Virus record (IMG/VR): IMGVR_UViG_3300024313_000368
Location: 1-44,314 of that record
DNA from: a virus
Reading direction: 5' to 3' (one strand)
DNA: 44,314 bases
Position numbers and translations under genes: made by a program. Shown piece after piece: positions 41,929 to 44,314 of this stretch. Every line of letters starts with the position of its first letter. Within the stretch, counting starts at the first letter, position 1. The notes under the pieces are model-generated. The model saw only the letters and a list, made by a program, of their open reading frames with translations, was not told the DNA's origin and ran no database searches.

Positions 41929-42159
41929 AGTATTCAAATATTTTTGCAATTTATCAATCGTTCTTTTTGAAGGCTTACCCCCTCGCATGATACGACTAAG
42001 TGCGGCATAAGTCATTCCAATCCTTTCTGCGACAACCTTTAAGCGCCTGTCAGAAAGCTTTTCACGTAGACTACTCAAGTCTTCTTGTATGTCTTCAATC
42101 TGCAATTTAAGCTCCTTTTTTTGCGAATAAGGCAAAAGCCTATTGCCTTTATTGCTCAT
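41920..42159 (-). CDS. Small HTH regulator (Cro/CI-like region), 79 aa
   Basis: The C-terminal half contains LKVVAERIGMTYAALSRIMR, then GGKPSKRTIDKLQKYLN, a helix-turn-helix of the XRE/Cro type. The N-terminal half is a charged helix (QKKELKLQIEDIQEDLSSLR) that may dimerise. There is no ribosome site before the ATG, and a TTGACC-N18-TAGTAT promoter places the start of transcription at the A of the ATG, so the mRNA is probably leaderless, as for lambda cI from PRM. It diverges from the recombination operon and probably controls it. Confidence 0.75.
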   Translation of the reverse strand: MSNKGNRLLPYSQKKELKLQIEDIQEDLSSLREKLSDRRLKVVAERIGMTYAALSRIMRGGKPSKRTIDKLQKYLNTEK

Positions 42160-42195
42160 ATGGCAATACTAAGCAAGTAGCAACTTGGAGGTCAA
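42141..42195. promoter_or_regulatory. Divergent control region of the regulator and the recombination operon
   Basis: An inverted repeat TATTGCC-N14-GGCAATA (42141-42147 with 42162-42168) with an inner ATTGC/GCAAT pair spans the regulator start codon and may be its operator. On the - strand TTGACC (42190-42195) and TAGTAT (42166-42171) form a promoter for the regulator. A rightward promoter (TTGCCT, 42143-42148, with AATACT, 42165-42170) overlaps it. The elements are read by eye. Confidence 0.45.
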
Positions 42196-42196
42196 A

Positions 42197-42424
42197 ATGC
42201 TAAAACCAATAAAAAACCCGCCTATTAGATTTGTAAAAGAACAAATAGTTATTGCCATTGCAAATAGGACAACTGATTTAATCTCTAAACAAGATAAAGG
42301 TGAAATCACTCAACTTCAATTCAATACTCAAGTTTTTCCAGCTGATGCTTTTCAAGTTATAGATAAAGCAATCGTTAGTGCTATTGAACTTTATAATACT
42401 AAGGAGAACAATGATGAGAGTTAA
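42197..42424 (+). CDS. Hypothetical early protein, 75 aa
   Basis: The ATG at 42197 follows TTGGAGGTCAAA, the standard strong site of this phage's early genes; the in-frame TTG at 42185 is rejected. The protein reads LKPIKNPPIRFVKEQIVIAI and AFQVIDKAIVSAIELYNTKE: a small helical unit. No domain is recognised. It leads the recombination operon and overlaps the Gp157 gene by a few codons. Confidence 0.65.
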   Translation: MLKPIKNPPIRFVKEQIVIAIANRTTDLISKQDKGEITQLQFNTQVFPADAFQVIDKAIVSAIELYNTKENNDES

Positions 42425-42896
42425 CACCCTGTTGATTACGTCTATTGCTGAAGAGCTTGCCCCTTACAAAGACGATCAAGATGCATTTTGGGATACCCTA
42501 GATGCTGAAACTGATGTCTTAGATTTGGTCGGACAGGTACTTAAGGAATTGTCAGACGCGGAAGCCGGCATGATTGCTTGTCAAGAAATGGTCAAACGCT
42601 ACAATGAGCGCAAATCATTGATGGATTTACGCAAAGTACGGCTAAATAAAATACTTAAAACAGTTATGCTTTGTTGTGATGAAACAAAAATACCCCACCC
42701 ACTTGCAACAGTTTCATTGAGAAATGGTATGCAGAGCGTAGTCATAAAAGACGAAAAAGCCATTCCAACGCAACTTTGCAAAACAACAGTTACCCCAGAT
42801 AAGGCTGAGATCAAAAAACAGCTAAAAGCTGGTGTAGAAATAGATGGTGCAGAATTAGTCACCGGCCAACAAACAATATCTGTGAGGATGAAATAA
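42414..42896 (+). CDS. Gp157-family (siphovirus Gp157) protein, 160 aa
   Basis: Two adjacent ATGs (42411 and 42414) follow AAGGAG; the second has better spacing. The protein has a helical N-terminal part (AEAGMIACQEMVKRYNERKS) and the C-terminal Gp157 pattern: KIPHPLATVSLRNGMQSVVI, AIPTQLCKTTVTPDKAEIKK, QLKAGVEIDGAELVTGQQTI. Siphovirus Gp157 proteins are typically found beside ERF and SSB genes; they have been linked with phage resistance in streptococci, but their role is unclear. The stop overlaps the ERF start. Confidence 0.88.
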   Translation: MRVNTLLITSIAEELAPYKDDQDAFWDTLDAETDVLDLVGQVLKELSDAEAGMIACQEMVKRYNERKSLMDLRKVRLNKILKTVMLCCDETKIPHPLATVSLRNGMQSVVIKDEKAIPTQLCKTTVTPDKAEIKKQLKAGVEIDGAELVTGQQTISVRMK

Positions 42897-43531
42897 TGTC
42901 AAAAGAAAAATCAGAAGCTATTAAAGCATTCGCTCTATCTCAAGCTCAAATGGGTGCGGCGATTAAAAACTCTAAAAACCCATTCTTAAAAAATACATAT
43001 GCTGACCTTACAGCTGTTCAAAATGCTGTTTACCCTGCTTTTCATGCTAATGGGTTTGCTATCGTACAAACCCCAAGCAAGGATGCATTGGGCTCATATG
43101 TTGAAACGTCATTCATTCACAACTCTGGAGAAGTTTTTTCAGGCAGGGTTTATCTTGAATACAAGGCCAACGATATGCAGTCATTGGGCGGAGCTATTAC
43201 CTATGCCCGTAGATACGGCCTAGCGGCTATATCAGGCGTTCCTGTTGAAGATGATGATGGAAATGCGGCAACTGGCCGTGGAAATAGTAAAGCCCCTCAG
43301 AAGCCCTTAAATAAAGCGCCTATGACCCCGCCAAAACAACCTCAAGGAACACCAACTGAGCGTGGGGTTAGGTTTATGAAATTTATTGGGTCAGCTGACA
43401 GCGAATTGTTAGCATCACAACTTACCAATGGTTTTGATCTTATTGAAGAAATAAGACAAGAGGATGCAGAGTTTGCTACAAAAATAGAACACTCTCTAGA
43501 AACACGTCAATTAGAATTAGGAATGTTATAA
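42896..43531 (+). CDS. erf: ERF-family single-strand annealing protein, 211 aa
   Basis: KSEAIKAFALSQAQMGAAIK, NPFLKNTYADLTAVQNAVYP and FAIVQTPSKDALG, with LGGAITYARRYGLAAISGVP, contain the conserved ERF core, including the TYARRYGL motif. After a Pro/Lys-rich linker (residues 130-160) a helical C-terminal part follows. ERF proteins pair complementary single strands for phage recombination. It is one base overlapped with both neighbours (Gp157 and SSB), a standard recombination operon. Confidence 0.92.
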   Translation: MSKEKSEAIKAFALSQAQMGAAIKNSKNPFLKNTYADLTAVQNAVYPAFHANGFAIVQTPSKDALGSYVETSFIHNSGEVFSGRVYLEYKANDMQSLGGAITYARRYGLAAISGVPVEDDDGNAATGRGNSKAPQKPLNKAPMTPPKQPQGTPTERGVRFMKFIGSADSELLASQLTNGFDLIEEIRQEDAEFATKIEHSLETRQLELGML

Positions 43532-43911
43532 TGCTAAAAATTACCGCTATCGGAAATGTCACAAGAGACAATGAATTAAGAGAAGTTAATGGAACAAAGG
43601 TCTTGAACTTCAGTATTGCTAGAAATGACCGCAGAACTAAACAAGTCACTTATATTGAATGCACACTATGGGGCGCTTTAGCTGTAAATCTCTCTCCATT
43701 TTTAAACAAAGGCACTAAGGTCTATGTGGATGGTGAGTTAAGTATGAGAGAATATAATGGTAAAAGCTCTTTAAACTGTAGGGTGCAAGACATTGAGCTT
43801 GTTGGTGGCCGACCCCAAATGGATGAAGGCCAACAACAAATGGCACAATACCAAAAGCCGGAAACACAAAATCATCAACAGCAAGATTTAGATGATGAAA
43901 TCCCGTTTTAA
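43531..43911 (+). CDS. ssb: Single-stranded DNA-binding protein, 126 aa
   Basis: An OB fold covers residues 1-95: LKITAIGNVTRDNELREVNG, VLNFSIARNDR, TYIECTLWGALAVNLSPFLN, KGTKVYVDGELSMREYNGKS. A Gln-rich linker leads to the acidic tip DLDDEIPF, the protein-docking end of bacterial SSB. It is shorter than host SSB, as usual in phages. The last bases overlap the next gene. It would cover single strands for the ERF protein and for replication. Confidence 0.95.
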   Translation: MLKITAIGNVTRDNELREVNGTKVLNFSIARNDRRTKQVTYIECTLWGALAVNLSPFLNKGTKVYVDGELSMREYNGKSSLNCRVQDIELVGGRPQMDEGQQQMAQYQKPETQNHQQQDLDDEIPF

Positions 43912-44305
43912 ACCCAAGCTTCAAGTCGAAAAGCGTGAAGGGCAGTTTTTGCCCCTCACTCAATATGATGCAGATGAAATAGAAGCTCATCCAAATGGTC
44001 AGCTTTATGATGTAAAACCTGTAGCAGATAGATCAAACCCACATCATAAATTATATTGGGCAATCTTAGGTAAAGTAGTCAAAGATACTAACCTCTGGCC
44101 AACATCAGCGCATTTGCACGATGATCTAAAGATGCTTTGCGGACATTACAGAACAGTAGTTAATCAAGCATCTGGAGGTATTTATTACATACCTGACAGC
44201 ATCGCCTACAGCAAAATGAATCAAAAAGAATTTAATGAATATTTTGATCAAGCTATGGCTAAATTATCGGAGACTTTACAATATGACCCCACAGTACTTG
44301 AATAA
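43892..44305 (+). CDS. DUF1367-like early phage protein, 137 aa
   Basis: The start (ATGATG at 43892) lies inside the SSB tail. The protein has SNPHHKLYWAILGKVVKDTN, HDDLKMLCGHYRTVV, PDSIAYSKMNQKEFNEYFDQ and a closing helix. The order of a H-x-x-(Y/F)-W/F helix followed by S-x-x-KM-x-x-x-EF is that of small proteins found in phage recombination operons, which I compare with DUF1367; the match is by memory and not certain. The stop lies 9 bases before the window end. Confidence 0.65.
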   Translation: MMKSRFKPKLQVEKREGQFLPLTQYDADEIEAHPNGQLYDVKPVADRSNPHHKLYWAILGKVVKDTNLWPTSAHLHDDLKMLCGHYRTVVNQASGGIYYIPDSIAYSKMNQKEFNEYFDQAMAKLSETLQYDPTVLE

Positions 44306-44314
44306 AAGCCATGT

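Overview
This window is most of the genome of a tailed, siphovirus-like phage with an HK97-type head. The DNA is AT-rich. The tail genes follow the order seen in alphaproteobacterial gene transfer agents (tail chaperones, tape measure, distal tail protein, DUF2163-like hub, small NlpC/P60-like protein, large tip protein). Together with a GTA-type holin and a DUF6127-like protein, this points to a marine alphaproteobacterial host, although no gene here names the host. No integrase lies in the window, and both ends cut through modules (a partial DUF932 gene on the left, the recombination operon on the right).

Layout. (1) 1-2170, + strand: the end of a DUF932 gene, a terminator, then a promoter and six small early genes. 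(2) 2170-2325: a convergent intergenic region with a structured inverted-repeat element and a probable terminator. (3) 2324-40499, - strand, read leftward from 40.5 kb: ParB-like protein, a DNA-hypermodification operon (TET/JBP-like oxygenase, class II amidotransferase, GNAT-like protein, amino acid:DNA transferase, P-loop kinase), terminase, portal, MuF-metallopeptidase fusion, prohead protease, capsid, connectors, tail, a fibre region with a collagen-like protein and its probable modifying enzymes, a cluster of exported proteins, and a lysis module. (4) 30.6-32.1 kb: a + strand cassette of five small genes set into the leftward head module, with its own promoter and bordering terminators. 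(5) 40.6-42.2 kb, - strand: a lambda O-like initiator gene containing iterons, its partner gene and a small HTH regulator. (6) 42.2-44.3 kb, + strand: Gp157, ERF, SSB and a further early protein.

Two linked systems stand out. First, the phage encodes a collagen-like fibre in which lysine falls at the Y position of Gly-X-Y in a repeated KGQKGE module. Close by is a three-domain enzyme resembling animal and giant-virus procollagen lysyl hydroxylase/glycosyltransferases (PLOD/LH3), overlapped by an FkbM methyltransferase gene. I infer a virus-encoded pathway that hydroxylates, glycosylates and perhaps O-methylates its own collagen fibre. Second, the operon upstream of terminase has the expected parts for post-replicative thymine hypermodification: oxidation by a TET/JBP enzyme, phosphorylation by a kinase, substitution by an amino acid:DNA transferase, then possible acetyl- and amido-group steps. 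This would finish modifying the DNA just before packaging.

Regulation is lambda-like in plan. A small HTH gene, probably leaderless, diverges from the recombination operon. Three 23-bp iterons lie inside the initiator gene beside an AT-rich stretch. A candidate short antisense RNA with its own terminator covers the junction between regulator and initiator, as OOP RNA does in lambda. Two + strand promoters 30 kb apart share one inverted-repeat operator, suggesting common control of the two small-gene cassettes.
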